Below are positions 49,972-61,099 of a DNA stretch of 64,000 bases, piece by piece; the first letter of the stretch is position 1, and every line of letters begins with the position of its first letter. Source of the DNA: Bdellovibrionales bacterium (GTDB lineage: Bacteria > Bdellovibrionota > Bdellovibrionia > Bdellovibrionales > UBA1609); the NCBI GenBank assembly GCA_023301025.1, contig JALZUR010000015.1, positions 1-64,000 of the forward strand. The letters run 5' to 3'. A model generated the notes under the pieces. It saw nothing but the letters and a program-made list of their open reading frames with translations, did not search any database and was not told the DNA's origin. Both the position numbers and the translations under genes were made by a program.

Positions 49972-52059
49972 ATGAGTCAAAAAACAGAAAAATCGCTAAA
50001 TCTAAAATCAATTATTGATAAGGTAGACAAGGTTAGAGGTGAGAGTGATCTAAGCTGGAGTGGCACGTTTTCAGAATATTTAAATATTGTTAAAACCAAT
50101 CCATCAGTCACAAGAAATGCATATCAAAGACTTTATGATCTTATTATTGGCTACGGAACTTCTGAATACATAGACGTAAAAAAGCATGTTATTCACTATA
50201 ACTTTTTTGATGATGAAGAAAATGGTGGTAAGGATGCAGTTTTTGGACTTGATATACCTTTGATGAAGCTTGTTAATGTCTTAAAATCTGCGGCCTTAGG
50301 TTATGGCACAGAAAAAAGAGTTATCTTACTTCATGGCCCAGTGGGTTCTGCAAAATCTACAATTTGCAGGAGAATAAAAAAAGGGGTTGAAGGCTACTCA
50401 AAAACTGATGAAGGATGTTTATATACGTTTGATTGGATAGATCCAAAAGGAGAGCATGAAGACATCTTTGGTGAAGGAGTTAAAGTTTTTCCAACACCTA
50501 TGAATGAAGAGCCTCTTTTACTTATGCCTCTTGATTACAGAACAGCTTTACAAGATGAAATCAATAAAGGTGCTAAAGGTAATTTTAGAGTTAAAATTCA
50601 AGGTGATATTTGCCCAGCCTCTAGATTTATTTTTAGTAAACTTATGGAAAAGTATGATCGTAATTTAGAAAAAGTTTTAGAGCATATAAAAGTAAAGCGA
50701 CTCGTTTTAAGTGAAGCTGATAGAATTGGGATTGGAACATTTCAGCCAAAAGATGAAAAAAATCAAGACTCAACGGAACTTACAGGTGATATCAACTACA
50801 GAAAAATTGCACAGTATGGCTCAGACTCTGATCCAAGAGCCTTTAACTTTGATGGCGAGTTTAATGTGGCAAACAGAGGAATCATTGAGTTCGTAGAAGT
50901 TTTAAAATTAGATGTGGCTTTTTTGTATGACCTTTTAGGTGCCTCACAGGAACACGTTGTTAAACCTAAAAAGTTTGCTCAAACACATATTGATGAAGTC
51001 ATTATCGGTCACACGAATGAACCTGAGTACAAAAGACTTCAAGATAATGAGTTTATGGAAGCTCTAAGAGATAGAACTGTAAAGATTGATATTCCGTACA
51101 TCACAAAGCTAAAGTATGAAACAAACATCTATAAAAAAGATTTTAACAGTAGAGTTTTAAGAGGTGTAAGTATTGCGCCTCATACGATCGAAGTAGCAGC
51201 TATGTTTGCTGTACTTACGCGGTTAGAAAAGCCAAAAAAAGCAAATCTTACACGCGTGCAGAAGATGAAGCTATACGATGGAAAGAGTCTTCCAAATTAT
51301 ACAGAAGACAATATTAAAGAGTTAAGAAAAGAAACTATAAGAGAAGGCTTAGAAGGGATCAGTCCAAGATATATTCAAGATAAGATTTCAAATGCAATTA
51401 TACAGGCTCAGCAAGTGAACAAAGGTTCAGTTAATCCGTTTATGGTGATTAATGAATTAGAGTCAGGTTTAAAAAATCACTCTTTAATTTCTAATGAAGA
51501 TTTAAAAGCAGATTATAGAGAACTTCTTGGTGTAGTAAAGCAAGAGTATGAAGAGATTATAAAAGGTGAAGTGCAAAGAGCAATTAGTGCGGATCAAGCA
51601 GCTCTCTCTAGGCTTTGTGGAAATTATATAGATAACGTTAAAGCATATACACAAAGAGAAAAAGTTAGAAATCAATTTACTGGTCAAGATGAAAATCCTG
51701 ATGAAAGGTTAATGCGCTCAATAGAAGAAAAAATTGATATTCCAGAATCTAGAAAAGATGATTTTAGACGTGAGATTATGAACTACATTGGTGCACTGTC
51801 GTTAGAAGGTAAAAACTTTGATTACAAAACTAATGAACGTCTTCATAAAGCATTAGAGTTAAAACTTTTTGAAGATCAAAAGGACAGTATCAAATTAACA
51901 TCTCTTGTAACGTCAGCAACTGATAAAGATACGCAAGAGAAGATTAATATAGTTAAGACTAGATTGATTAAAGATTATGGATATGACGATGTGTCAGCAA
52001 CAGACGTTCTTCATTATGTAGCAAGTATATTTGCTCGAGGTGACGTAAAGGATCAATAG
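49972..52059 (+). CDS. prkA: PrkA family serine protein kinase (YeaG-like)
   Basis: [33 protein letters not shown]-PrkA; C-terminal kinase-like domain; followed by YeaH and SpoVR genes. Confidence 0.95.
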   Translation: MSQKTEKSLNLKSIIDKVDKVRGESDLSWSGTFSEYLNIVKTNPSVTRNAYQRLYDLIIGYGTSEYIDVKKHVIHYNFFDDEENGGKDAVFGLDIPLMKLVNVLKSAALGYGTEKRVILLHGPVGSAKSTICRRIKKGVEGYSKTDEGCLYTFDWIDPKGEHEDIFGEGVKVFPTPMNEEPLLLMPLDYRTALQDEINKGAKGNFRVKIQGDICPASRFIFSKLMEKYDRNLEKVLEHIKVKRLVLSEADRIGIGTFQPKDEKNQDSTELTGDINYRKIAQYGSDSDPRAFNFDGEFNVANRGIIEFVEVLKLDVAFLYDLLGASQEHVVKPKKFAQTHIDEVIIGHTNEPEYKRLQDNEFMEALRDRTVKIDIPYITKLKYETNIYKKDFNSRVLRGVSIAPHTIEVAAMFAVLTRLEKPKKANLTRVQKMKLYDGKSLPNYTEDNIKELRKETIREGLEGISPRYIQDKISNAIIQAQQVNKGSVNPFMVINELESGLKNHSLISNEDLKADYRELLGVVKQEYEEIIKGEVQRAISADQAALSRLCGNYIDNVKAYTQREKVRNQFTGQDENPDERLMRSIEEKIDIPESRKDDFRREIMNYIGALSLEGKNFDYKTNERLHKALELKLFEDQKDSIKLTSLVTSATDKDTQEKINIVKTRLIKDYGYDDVSATDVLHYVASIFARGDVKDQ

Positions 52060-52062
52060 ATC

Positions 52063-53148
52063 ATGAGTATTCTTGAAAATCATAAACGTTTTAAAGATAT
52101 AGTTAAGGGTAGAATCAGGGAAGATTTTAAAAAATTTGTCACACAAGATGAGATGATTGGTAAGTCTGAAAATGACTATGTTAAAATTCCTGTAAGCCGG
52201 ATTAAGCTTCCAAAATTTATTTATGGAGCTAAGAATCAAGGTGGTGTCGGTCAGGGTGAAGGCCAAGAAGGAAAAGAAGTTCCTTCTAAAGGTCAAAAAG
52301 CTGGCAATAGCCCTGGAGAACATCAAGTAGAAGTTGAAGTAGAAATTGATGAGCTTGCAGAAATTTTAGGAAAAGAACTTGAACTTCCTAGAATTGAACC
52401 AAAAGGAAAAAAGTTAGTATCTTCTGAGGACAAACGCTACACAAATATTTCTGATGTGGGGCCTTCAGGTCTAAGGCATTTTAAAAAAACGTATAAGGAA
52501 GCACTCAAAAGATCGATTGCCTCAGGTACGTACAATGCAAAAGATCCTATGATTGTTCCTATTAAAAAAGACTTTCGCTACAAAGCTTCAAAGCCAGTTT
52601 CAAAGCCAACAGCAAATGCGGTTGTGATTTATATAATGGATGTTTCTGGTTCTATGGGTGAGGAACAAAAAAAAATTGTTCGTATGGAAAGTTTTTGGAT
52701 AAATACGTGGTTAAAATTTAATTATAAAGGATTAGACACCCGATTTATAATTCACGATGCTTCTGCAAAGGAAGTAGATGAAGAAACTTTTTTTAGCACA
52801 AGTGAATCTGGTGGAACTTTAATATCTTCTGCTTATAAAAAAGCATTAGAGATAATTGATAAAGATTATCCTGTTAATGAGTGGAATATTTATATGTTTC
52901 ACTTTAGTGATGGGGATAACTGGAGCAGTGACGACACAAATCTTTGTAAAGATATTATAAAAAATGAATTTTTAAAAAAGATAAATCTTTTTGGCTATGG
53001 GCAAGTTGAAAGTAAGTACGGAAGCGGACAATTTATAAAAGATCTAAAAAAAGATTTTGAAGAGGAAGATGCAGTAGTTTGTAGCCCTATAAAAAGTAAA
53101 GATGAAATTGTTAGATCAATTAAAGATTTTTTAGGTAAAGGGAGATAA
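52063..53148 (+). CDS. YeaH/DUF444 family VWA-like protein
   Basis: VVIYIMDVSGSMGEEQKKIVRMESFWINTWLK MIDAS motif; gene order. Confidence 0.93.
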   Translation: MSILENHKRFKDIVKGRIREDFKKFVTQDEMIGKSENDYVKIPVSRIKLPKFIYGAKNQGGVGQGEGQEGKEVPSKGQKAGNSPGEHQVEVEVEIDELAEILGKELELPRIEPKGKKLVSSEDKRYTNISDVGPSGLRHFKKTYKEALKRSIASGTYNAKDPMIVPIKKDFRYKASKPVSKPTANAVVIYIMDVSGSMGEEQKKIVRMESFWINTWLKFNYKGLDTRFIIHDASAKEVDEETFFSTSESGGTLISSAYKKALEIIDKDYPVNEWNIYMFHFSDGDNWSSDDTNLCKDIIKNEFLKKINLFGYGQVESKYGSGQFIKDLKKDFEEEDAVVCSPIKSKDEIVRSIKDFLGKGR

Positions 53149-53149
53149 A

Positions 53150-54649
53150 ATGCTAAAACTGCCGCAAGAGTTAGTTGCTCAGCAAAAAAAGATTTCTAAA
53201 CTTGCTGCAAGTTTAGAGTTAGATTTTTATGACACAGTATTTGAAATGGTTACCTATAAAGAGATGAATCAAATTGCAGCCTTAGGTGGTTTTCCAGTGA
53301 GATATCCACATTGGAGATTTGGGATGGAGTATGATTCTATCTCTAAAAGTTACGAGTATGGTCTTTCTAAAATATATGAGCTAGTTATAAATAATGATCC
53401 TTGTTACGCTTATCTTTTAGAAGGAAATTCTTTTGTAGATCATAAATTAGTTATTGCTCATGTATATGGGCATTGCGATTTCTTTAAAAATAATAAATGG
53501 TTTTCAAAAACAAATAGAAAGATGATGGATCAAATGGCAAATCATGCCACACGTGTAAGGCGCTATATAGACTTACACGGTATTGAAAGAGTTGAGCGAT
53601 TTATTGACTGCTGTTTATCTTTAGAGAACTTAATAGACAGGCACAGTCCTTATGTTGATGAGCAAATTCAGATAGTCAGAAGTGAATCAGAAGAAAGTAA
53701 TGATAATGATAGAAAGAAAAATACAGATAAAGACTCTTCACCAAAAAGATATTTAGACTCTTATATAAAAAGTCTTGAAGTAAAAAATCCTGAGATTGAG
53801 AAGCCTATTGAGCTAACCAGAAAGACTCAGATTAACCCTGAAAAAGATGTACTTAAGTTTTTAATTCAAAATGCTCCATTAGAAGATTGGGAGCTTGATA
53901 TTATAAGTATAATTAGAAAAGAAGCGTATTACTTTGCTCCACAAGGTATGACTAAAATTATGAATGAGGGCTGGGCCTCTTATTGGCATGCTAAAATGAT
54001 GACTGAGCATATTTGTAATGACAACGAGATTATTGATTTCAGTGACACTCACAGTGGGACTATGGCTATGAAGCCTGATGGTTTTAACCCTTATAAAATT
54101 GGTATTGAGCTTATGCGAGATATTGAAATTAGGTGGAACAAGGGACAATTCGGGAAAGAGTGGAATGAGTGTGATAATTTAGATGCAAAAAAAAATTGGG
54201 ACAGAAAGCTTGATAAAGGTCGAGAAAAAATATTTGAAGTTAGGCGTGATTACAATGATGTGATGTTTATTGATCATTTTTTAACAGAAGAGTTTTGTGT
54301 TAAAAATAAATTTTTTGTATATCAGTTTAATAAAAAGACAAAAAAATTTGAAATTAATACTAGGGATTTTAAAGCTATTAAAAACAAACTTTTATTTCAG
54401 CTTACAAATTTTGGTCAACCAATTATACAAGTTGTAGATCATAACTTTGAAAATAGAGGAGAACTTTTGCTCACTCATCTATTTGAGGGTGTTGAACTTC
54501 AACCTGACTATATGAAGCAGACTATGACCCGTCTTTTTATGCTTTGGAAAAGACCTGTATGTTTAGCCACAGTCTTAGATAAAAGTCCTGCTCTTGTAAG
54601 TTACGATGGCACTGACTTTGTTCATAAAAATTTAGATCAAGCTGCTTGA
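53150..54649 (+). CDS. SpoVR family protein (YcgB-like)
   Basis: MTKIMNEGWASYWHAKMM; VTYKEMNQIAALGGFPVRYPHWRFGMEYD. Confidence 0.94.
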   Translation: MLKLPQELVAQQKKISKLAASLELDFYDTVFEMVTYKEMNQIAALGGFPVRYPHWRFGMEYDSISKSYEYGLSKIYELVINNDPCYAYLLEGNSFVDHKLVIAHVYGHCDFFKNNKWFSKTNRKMMDQMANHATRVRRYIDLHGIERVERFIDCCLSLENLIDRHSPYVDEQIQIVRSESEESNDNDRKKNTDKDSSPKRYLDSYIKSLEVKNPEIEKPIELTRKTQINPEKDVLKFLIQNAPLEDWELDIISIIRKEAYYFAPQGMTKIMNEGWASYWHAKMMTEHICNDNEIIDFSDTHSGTMAMKPDGFNPYKIGIELMRDIEIRWNKGQFGKEWNECDNLDAKKNWDRKLDKGREKIFEVRRDYNDVMFIDHFLTEEFCVKNKFFVYQFNKKTKKFEINTRDFKAIKNKLLFQLTNFGQPIIQVVDHNFENRGELLLTHLFEGVELQPDYMKQTMTRLFMLWKRPVCLATVLDKSPALVSYDGTDFVHKNLDQAA

Positions 54650-54660
54650 TCTAAATTTTT
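54626..54660 (+). terminator. Perfect 17-bp-arm inverted repeat overlapping the spoVR 3' end, terminator-like
   Basis: AAAAATTTAGATCAAGC-T-GCTTGATCTAAATTTTT. Confidence 0.8.
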
Positions 54661-54842
54661 AATTTTACTAGATACTCAATTCTACATATTTAACATTCCA
54701 ATAAATAAATCTCTAGCTTAATCATTCTGGACTAAAAGCCCAATCCATAGACTTTTGGTATGTTTTGATTTTTGAACCTTATAAACTTTTAGAATACTGT
54801 TTAAACTATTTTATGTTGATCATTGATTCGTGAGGTACGTTT

Positions 54843-57800
54843 ATGCGCTTTGAAAAATTATTTAAAATACTCTTAATAGCTGTTCTTTCTTTATCCACAG
54901 CAGCTTGTGTTATTGAAGATGTATCTGATGGTGCATCTTCTGGTTCTGATGATGGTGGAGCCGGTGGTGAAGATGATGGTAACTTTGTTTACGATGGTTG
55001 CATTAACGGACAAGGTGTTGGTACTCAGAGTATTCAAATAAACTATTTTTTCCCACCTGAAGCCAGTCGTGTTCGTATCAGAAGAAATGGTATTGAAATT
55101 GCTCAATTCTCTTCAGACAATCTTTTAACAAGTCATATTGATGATAATGGTCTTCGTGAAGGTGCTACTTACTTATATACGTGTGAGGCTTTTGTTGATG
55201 GTCTTTGGTCTGAAGGAACTGTTAGTTTACAACTTTCAACGCTAGCAGAAAATGCACCTTCTAATTTCAACGGTATTGATACAGCTACAGCACTTGACCC
55301 AAATACAGTTCAAGTTACATGGGTACCAACAATTTCTGATACTCCAGTTCCAGCTTTTTATTACGCTATATACTCTAATGTTGGAGACACCGTAGATTTT
55401 ACAGCTACTCCTAAAGGGACTGTTCTACAAGGAAGTCCTGCAGAATTTGATGTTACAGGTTTAGGTGATGAGTTAAGTTATGCCTTTGGTGTTAGAGCAT
55501 GTAGTGAAGGTGATGTTTGTGAGACTAATACAGTTCAAGAGTTAGTTTTTACACCTGACAGTGGTGCACCTACAACTCCTGGAGCAACACAAGCGGAACT
55601 TTTAAATGGTCGAATTGCAGTAACAGCACCTTGGACAGAAACTGACGGTGGATTACAAAGACGTTTTGTATTTGTACGAACTGGACCAGTTGGCGGAACT
55701 AACCTTGGCGATTACAGACTTGAAAGAACCTACTCTTTAACTGGAGAAGAACTTTTTTCACCTCCTACTGATTTAGAGATTCTTAATTTGGTGGAAGGCA
55801 ACACCTATCACATTATTGTTCAAGATGAAGATCCAAGTGGTCAAAGATCAACTGTCAGTCAATTTCAAACTATAGTTGTTGATGATATCACCCCTCCTGC
55901 TTTTGGTGGAATTACGAACATCACTCAAAGTACTCCAGCAGACACTACACTAAATGTAAGTTGGACAGCTATTGATACTGAAGCTGTCGACCCTATAAGT
56001 GGTGGTACATTTTATTCAATCTTAGCTTTAACGGATGCAACACCTATACTCGGGAATCCTTGTACTGCAGGTGATGAACTTGCAAGACTTAATGTTGCCG
56101 ACTTTACAGCAGGTGCTACAGCTAATCATGTACTAACAGGTTTGGCAGAAAGATCTTATTACAAGGTTTGTATCAAAGCCATAGATACTGTTGGTAACAT
56201 TTCTGTTAATGACAATTCTTTACAGGATAACACTTTAGATATCACTGCACCTGAGTTCTTTGGTTTAGAAACTATTACTTATGAAAACCAAGCAGCAACT
56301 TTAAGCTTATCTTGGAACCAAAGTACAACTCCAGATATTGAAGATTATAGAATTACGTTGTGGGTAAACCAAGCCACTCCTCCTGCTACGCCAGCAGTAC
56401 TTTTTAGAAGTCATGCTGATTTTGCTACAGGTACATCTATTGATGGTGGCGAATTTGTAATCAATGATAACGATGAAGTCTTTGCACTTGTTGAAGGTTG
56501 TGATGGAACAGAACCTCCTTTTGGAAATCAAAACTGTTCATCTATTGGAATCATCAGATCTGTAATTGTTCCTGATGTTACTCCACCACCAAATTTTGCA
56601 GGTATACGTGGACCTACTGAACTATCAAGTACAGTTGAAGGTTCTGTTGATGTTTTATGGTCGATGCCACCTGATTGGTCTGATTATCGTGGGTTTAGAG
56701 TATACAATGTTAACCCAGCAACGAATGAGCTTACATTACTCAGAACTTGTCCGTGCGTTGATTACGGCTGCTCAGATGAGATCACTCAGTGTACTGTTAA
56801 TGGACTAGATCCTTATAGAACTTATAGATTTCATGTTAGAGCTTATGATGACGAGAACAATGAAACTTTATATCTTCAACCAAATGTTAGTTTTGCAGAT
56901 AGAAGAGTTATTGATACAACTGCTCCTGCATTTGCTTCTAACTTAGCTGTTGGTGCATCACCTGATTTTGAATTGTCTTGGAGTGCTGCCGTAGACAATC
57001 AGTTTCCTACTGAGCCTGGGGCAGAAATTACGTATAGAATCTATCAAAACAATGGACCTTTTGATTTTACAGACCCTACACGACCTGATGGAAACTTAAA
57101 AACCGAGACTTTAGCTACTAACTTTATTGATAGTAATTTTGCAGAAGGTGAGACATTTTTCTATACAGTCTGTGCAGTGGACTCATCTGATAATGTAAGT
57201 TGTGATCAACTTACAAGATTCTTTACTGTTCCAGATGTTACAGATCCTGAAATCATAAATTTGACTACAGATAAAACTGTTAAGACAAGAGTCTGGGAAC
57301 TTAGTTGGACTATGAGTGACAACATCTCAGCCTTTGATGATCTAGCTGTTGAAATCAGAAGAAGGGTTTCAACTACAGGAGATCTTGCAACTTTAACTGA
57401 TCCTGTAATTTACACAGGTAATGGTGCTGATGTTTTAGTTTCAGGAAATGATTCCTCAACTTCTGTTGTGGCTTCACTTGATCCTTTATTCGGAGAACAG
57501 AATTTAAATCGTGATATCAATTACCTTGTTACTGTTAGGGATGAAGCTGGTAATACATCTAGTGCAAATATAGGTGTTGTAAGTAATAACTCTGTAACTA
57601 TAACAGATGTTAGTCCTGAGGTAGGGCCTATAGCTGGTGGACAGCTAGTAACAGTTTTTGGTACAGGGTTTTTAACGGCACTTGAAAGTGGTACAGGTTC
57701 AGATACAACTATTTTAATTTCAGGAAGAGCGTGTGTAGACGTTAATATCTTAAGTGATCGTTCTATGTATTGCACAACACCTGCAGTTACAGTTCCTGGT

Positions 57801-59618
57801 CAGGTTGAAGTTAGAGTGAGAGCACAAATTAACAATCCTGCAGATCCAAGTAATGCTTTATTTTCTGAAAATGCAACAAGTTCAGAGTATGCTTACAGCA
57901 CTACACCTGTTCTTTGCGATGATCCAGGAAGTTGGAATCCAAACTATGCAGCTGGTACGGGAACAGAAGTTGATCCTTATATTATTTGTGATGTCACACA
58001 TCTTAACCAAGCCAGAACCGATGCCCCTGGTGGAAACTTCTACATGCTAGGTCAAAGTATTGATTTAGCTGCAGAAACAAACTTTGCACCTCTTGGCGAT
58101 ACAACAAATGAATTTTCTGGTGGTTTTGATGGTGATGGAAAGCTTATTCTAAATTGGGCTTACACAGGGTCACAATCAAATATAGGCTTTTTTGGTCATG
58201 TAAATAATGACTTTACAATTAGGGATTTAGGTCTAGTAAATGTAAATATTGATGGAGCGCAGTCTGTTGGTGGACTGATTGGTTTGGCTGAAGGTGGGAC
58301 AAATAGATCAGGATCAATCAGTGGATCATTTGTAACAGGTGCAATTATTGGAGATGCTTTTGTTGGTGGACTTGTTGGTCGAAAGCAGGCAGATCATATA
58401 AACTTTAATGTTGTAAATTCTTACTTTATTGGAACAGTTGAGGCGGTAACTTCAACTGGTTATGCTGGTGGAATTTTTGGACTTACTGGAACAGCACTTG
58501 GTGGTAATTTTAACTCTGTATTTTCTGAAGGGACTATTACAGGAACTTCAAGAGTTGGGGGACTTTTTGGTAACCTTGGAGATAACAAACAGTTAATCAA
58601 CTCATTCTCACGTGCAACAGTTATTGCAACGGATACAAACTCTGGAGGCTTAGCCGCAGAAGTCGGTCCAGGTGCTTTGATTGAAAATTCATTTACTGAA
58701 AGTGGATCAGTAACTGGTGTAGACTCATCTGGTGGTTTAGTTGGAAGCTTAGAGGGAACTTTAAGGGATTCAGTTTCTGATATATCAGTTATATCGACTG
58801 GTAGACGAGCTGGTGGAGCAGTAGGTGTCGCAATTGATGCAACAATTGATACAGTGTCATCTCTTGCCGATCATACGTTTGATAGAACGTCTGGAGGTTT
58901 AGTTGGAGAACTTTTAAATTCTGATCTAATAAATTCTTTTTCTAGCGGAGCTATCACTTCAACTGCTGCTGAAGTTGGTGGATTGATTGGTAAAGTTACT
59001 GCTGGGGCAAACGAATCCTTACAGATTACAGATGCGTACTCTGATGCAAGCGTATCTTCAGGTTTAGGAAACTCTATTGGTGGTTTAATTGGTATCATTG
59101 AAGCACAAGGCAATAGTACTGTTGATATGAACGCTGTTTTTGCAACAGGTAACATTGGTGATGACTTTGCTTCTGCTACACAAAATTATGGCGGACTTTT
59201 TGGTGTTATTGATACACAGAGTGGATCAAATGTTAATGTACAAGACTGTTACTCTTCAGGACAGGTTTTGGCTGGATCAAATGTTGGTGGTTTGATGGGT
59301 GGATTTTTGCTGAACCTTGGAAATATAAGTCTTACTAGGTGCTATTCAGCAGCAGCTTTACTTGGAGGATCGACAAATAGAGGGGGTTTATTTGGAAACT
59401 CTGATACTCACATTACTGTAACTGATGTTCTATGGGATAGAGATGCGACCAATCAAGATTTTGCAGCTGGTTCTGGTATTTTTGGTGGATCGCCGATCAG
59501 TTATACAACACCTGAAATGCAAGATTTTTCAAATTCAGTTTATACAAATTTTGATTTTGTAACTATTTGGAGAGAACCAAATGGTGTGGGTTACCCTGAG
59601 CTTAGGTTTGCAAACTAA
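54843..59618 (+). CDS. Large surface lipoprotein with FN3-like, IPT/TIG-like and GLUG-repeat domains
   Basis: Lipobox LSTAAC; repeated FN3-like strands (LSWSAAVD..YRIYQN..FFYTVCAVDSSDN); VSPEVGPIAGGQLVTVFGTGF (IPT); repeated VGGLIG/VGGLVG/VGGLFG GLUG motifs near C-terminus. Confidence 0.85.
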   Translation: MRFEKLFKILLIAVLSLSTAACVIEDVSDGASSGSDDGGAGGEDDGNFVYDGCINGQGVGTQSIQINYFFPPEASRVRIRRNGIEIAQFSSDNLLTSHIDDNGLREGATYLYTCEAFVDGLWSEGTVSLQLSTLAENAPSNFNGIDTATALDPNTVQVTWVPTISDTPVPAFYYAIYSNVGDTVDFTATPKGTVLQGSPAEFDVTGLGDELSYAFGVRACSEGDVCETNTVQELVFTPDSGAPTTPGATQAELLNGRIAVTAPWTETDGGLQRRFVFVRTGPVGGTNLGDYRLERTYSLTGEELFSPPTDLEILNLVEGNTYHIIVQDEDPSGQRSTVSQFQTIVVDDITPPAFGGITNITQSTPADTTLNVSWTAIDTEAVDPISGGTFYSILALTDATPILGNPCTAGDELARLNVADFTAGATANHVLTGLAERSYYKVCIKAIDTVGNISVNDNSLQDNTLDITAPEFFGLETITYENQAATLSLSWNQSTTPDIEDYRITLWVNQATPPATPAVLFRSHADFATGTSIDGGEFVINDNDEVFALVEGCDGTEPPFGNQNCSSIGIIRSVIVPDVTPPPNFAGIRGPTELSSTVEGSVDVLWSMPPDWSDYRGFRVYNVNPATNELTLLRTCPCVDYGCSDEITQCTVNGLDPYRTYRFHVRAYDDENNETLYLQPNVSFADRRVIDTTAPAFASNLAVGASPDFELSWSAAVDNQFPTEPGAEITYRIYQNNGPFDFTDPTRPDGNLKTETLATNFIDSNFAEGETFFYTVCAVDSSDNVSCDQLTRFFTVPDVTDPEIINLTTDKTVKTRVWELSWTMSDNISAFDDLAVEIRRRVSTTGDLATLTDPVIYTGNGADVLVSGNDSSTSVVASLDPLFGEQNLNRDINYLVTVRDEAGNTSSANIGVVSNNSVTITDVSPEVGPIAGGQLVTVFGTGFLTALESGTGSDTTILISGRACVDVNILSDRSMYCTTPAVTVPGQVEVRVRAQINNPADPSNALFSENATSSEYAYSTTPVLCDDPGSWNPNYAAGTGTEVDPYIICDVTHLNQARTDAPGGNFYMLGQSIDLAAETNFAPLGDTTNEFSGGFDGDGKLILNWAYTGSQSNIGFFGHVNNDFTIRDLGLVNVNIDGAQSVGGLIGLAEGGTNRSGSISGSFVTGAIIGDAFVGGLVGRKQADHINFNVVNSYFIGTVEAVTSTGYAGGIFGLTGTALGGNFNSVFSEGTITGTSRVGGLFGNLGDNKQLINSFSRATVIATDTNSGGLAAEVGPGALIENSFTESGSVTGVDSSGGLVGSLEGTLRDSVSDISVISTGRRAGGAVGVAIDATIDTVSSLADHTFDRTSGGLVGELLNSDLINSFSSGAITSTAAEVGGLIGKVTAGANESLQITDAYSDASVSSGLGNSIGGLIGIIEAQGNSTVDMNAVFATGNIGDDFASATQNYGGLFGVIDTQSGSNVNVQDCYSSGQVLAGSNVGGLMGGFLLNLGNISLTRCYSAAALLGGSTNRGGLFGNSDTHITVTDVLWDRDATNQDFAAGSGIFGGSPISYTTPEMQDFSNSVYTNFDFVTIWREPNGVGYPELRFAN
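58250..59420 (+). repeat. GLUG-type imperfect repeats within the large surface protein
   Basis: SVGGLIGLAEG..FVGGLVGRKQ..RVGGLFGNLG..SSGGLVGSLEG..TSGGLVGELLN..EVGGLIGKV..SIGGLIGIIE..NYGGLFGVI..NVGGLMGGF. Confidence 0.75.
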
Positions 59619-59640
59619 ACTAATCCTTTGAATAGAATAA

Positions 59641-60309
59641 ATGAATAAAATAAAAATGATGGAGAGTAAAAAAATGACAGGTCTTAAAAAGATAAAACAA
59701 ACAGTTGTATGTGTTGCAGCTTTAGCAAGCATGAGTTGCAGTCTTCTACCTAAAAAAGGAGAAGTTGTTAAGATCAATTCAAATCCAAGTGCTGAAGTTA
59801 TATTGGGTGATGGCAGTCATGATATAGGTAACTCAATTGGTAGAACTCCTTTAGAGGTTAACTTTAGTGAAGTAGCAAAAGGAGAGCTTATTTACCTTAA
59901 GCTTGTATCTGATAAATATGAAGATTATCAGCTTATACTTCCTTCAGCCTGGAAGCAGGGTGAAGTAAATATTAAGCTTAGCAGAAAAGAAAATATTTTA
60001 CCTTCTGACGTTGAAGATAAAATGATTGAAAAGATGAAAAATCTTAATACTTCACAAATTCTTGGAGTGCTTCAAGTTCAAAAACAACTTCAGCAAGGTG
60101 ATTTTGGTAAAGCCTCTTCAGAAATTGTGAATTTAAAAAGATTAAGAGCACCAAGTGCTATTGTTAATCTACTTGATGGTAACTTAAGTTACTTAAAAGG
60201 TGATAAAAGAAGAGCGTTAAGTTTTTATAAAAGATCTTTTATTCAGTACAATAAAAACTATGAAGTTAAAGCATTAATAGAAAGATTAGAAAAACAGGTG
60301 GGAAACTAA
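59641..60309 (+). CDS. PEGA-domain lipoprotein with TPR-like C-terminus
   Basis: Lipobox LASMSC; VKINSNPSAEVILGDG..IGRTPLEVNFSEVAKGELIYLKLVSDKYEDYQL. Confidence 0.75.
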   Translation: MNKIKMMESKKMTGLKKIKQTVVCVAALASMSCSLLPKKGEVVKINSNPSAEVILGDGSHDIGNSIGRTPLEVNFSEVAKGELIYLKLVSDKYEDYQLILPSAWKQGEVNIKLSRKENILPSDVEDKMIEKMKNLNTSQILGVLQVQKQLQQGDFGKASSEIVNLKRLRAPSAIVNLLDGNLSYLKGDKRRALSFYKRSFIQYNKNYEVKALIERLEKQVGN

Positions 60310-60310
60310 T

Positions 60311-61099
60311 ATGAGAACTCTATCAGCCATTATTGGTGCACTATTAGCCGGAGCCATTATAACTCTAACATTCACATCTTCTGGTGTGGATATAAAGTTT
60401 TTCATAAACATTGTTGGACTTTGTATTGTTATTGGTGGAAGTCTTTCTGCAATATTTTTATCTTACTCTTTAAAAGATGTGATGAGAGTTTTTTCTGTTA
60501 TTTCTAGTATTTTTTTAAGAAAGAGTCAGAGTATGAATATGTTAGGTGAAAATCTAATGAAGTTTTCAGAAATATGCTCTAAAAAAGGTGTTCCTTCAGG
60601 TACAAAAGGAAAAATTCACTTTTTCTTAGATGATTGTCTTGTACTGATAAACGACGGTTATTCAGATAAAGAGATGAGAGAAATGCTAGAGCAAAGAATC
60701 ATGTCTACTTATGATGTTGAAAAGTATCAAATGGGTCTAGTCAGATCTATGTCAAAATACCCTCCAGCTTTTGGAATGATTGGAACAGTTGTTGGTCTTA
60801 TTGCATTGATGGCAAATATGGGTGGAGCTGATGTTGATATGGCAGAAATTGGTGGATATATGGCCATCGCCTTAACGACAACACTTTATGGTTTAATGAT
60901 TGCAAACTTTATCTTTAAGCCTATTTCTGACAACTTAGAGTTAGGCAGCAAAGAAAATCTAAAGACAAGACAACTCATTTTAGAAGCAGCTCTACTTATT
61001 AAAAATGGTGCATCCCTTTTAGTTATTCAAGATACAATAAACTCACTACTTCCTCCAAGAGAAAGAGTTAGTTATATAGGAGCTCAAAGTGCAGCGTAA
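60311..61099 (+). CDS. motA: MotA-type stator protein
   Basis: GGSLSAIFLSYSLKDVMRVF; YPPAFGMIGTVVGLIALMANMGG..IGGYMAIALTTTLYGLMIANFIFKPISDNLE. Confidence 0.9.
   Translation: MRTLSAIIGALLAGAIITLTFTSSGVDIKFFINIVGLCIVIGGSLSAIFLSYSLKDVMRVFSVISSIFLRKSQSMNMLGENLMKFSEICSKKGVPSGTKGKIHFFLDDCLVLINDGYSDKEMREMLEQRIMSTYDVEKYQMGLVRSMSKYPPAFGMIGTVVGLIALMANMGGADVDMAEIGGYMAIALTTTLYGLMIANFIFKPISDNLELGSKENLKTRQLILEAALLIKNGASLLVIQDTINSLLPPRERVSYIGAQSAA

Noticed and set aside
58871-59155. 94-aa antisense ORF within the GLUG region
   Set aside because: Antisense to the coherent repeat protein; no independent support
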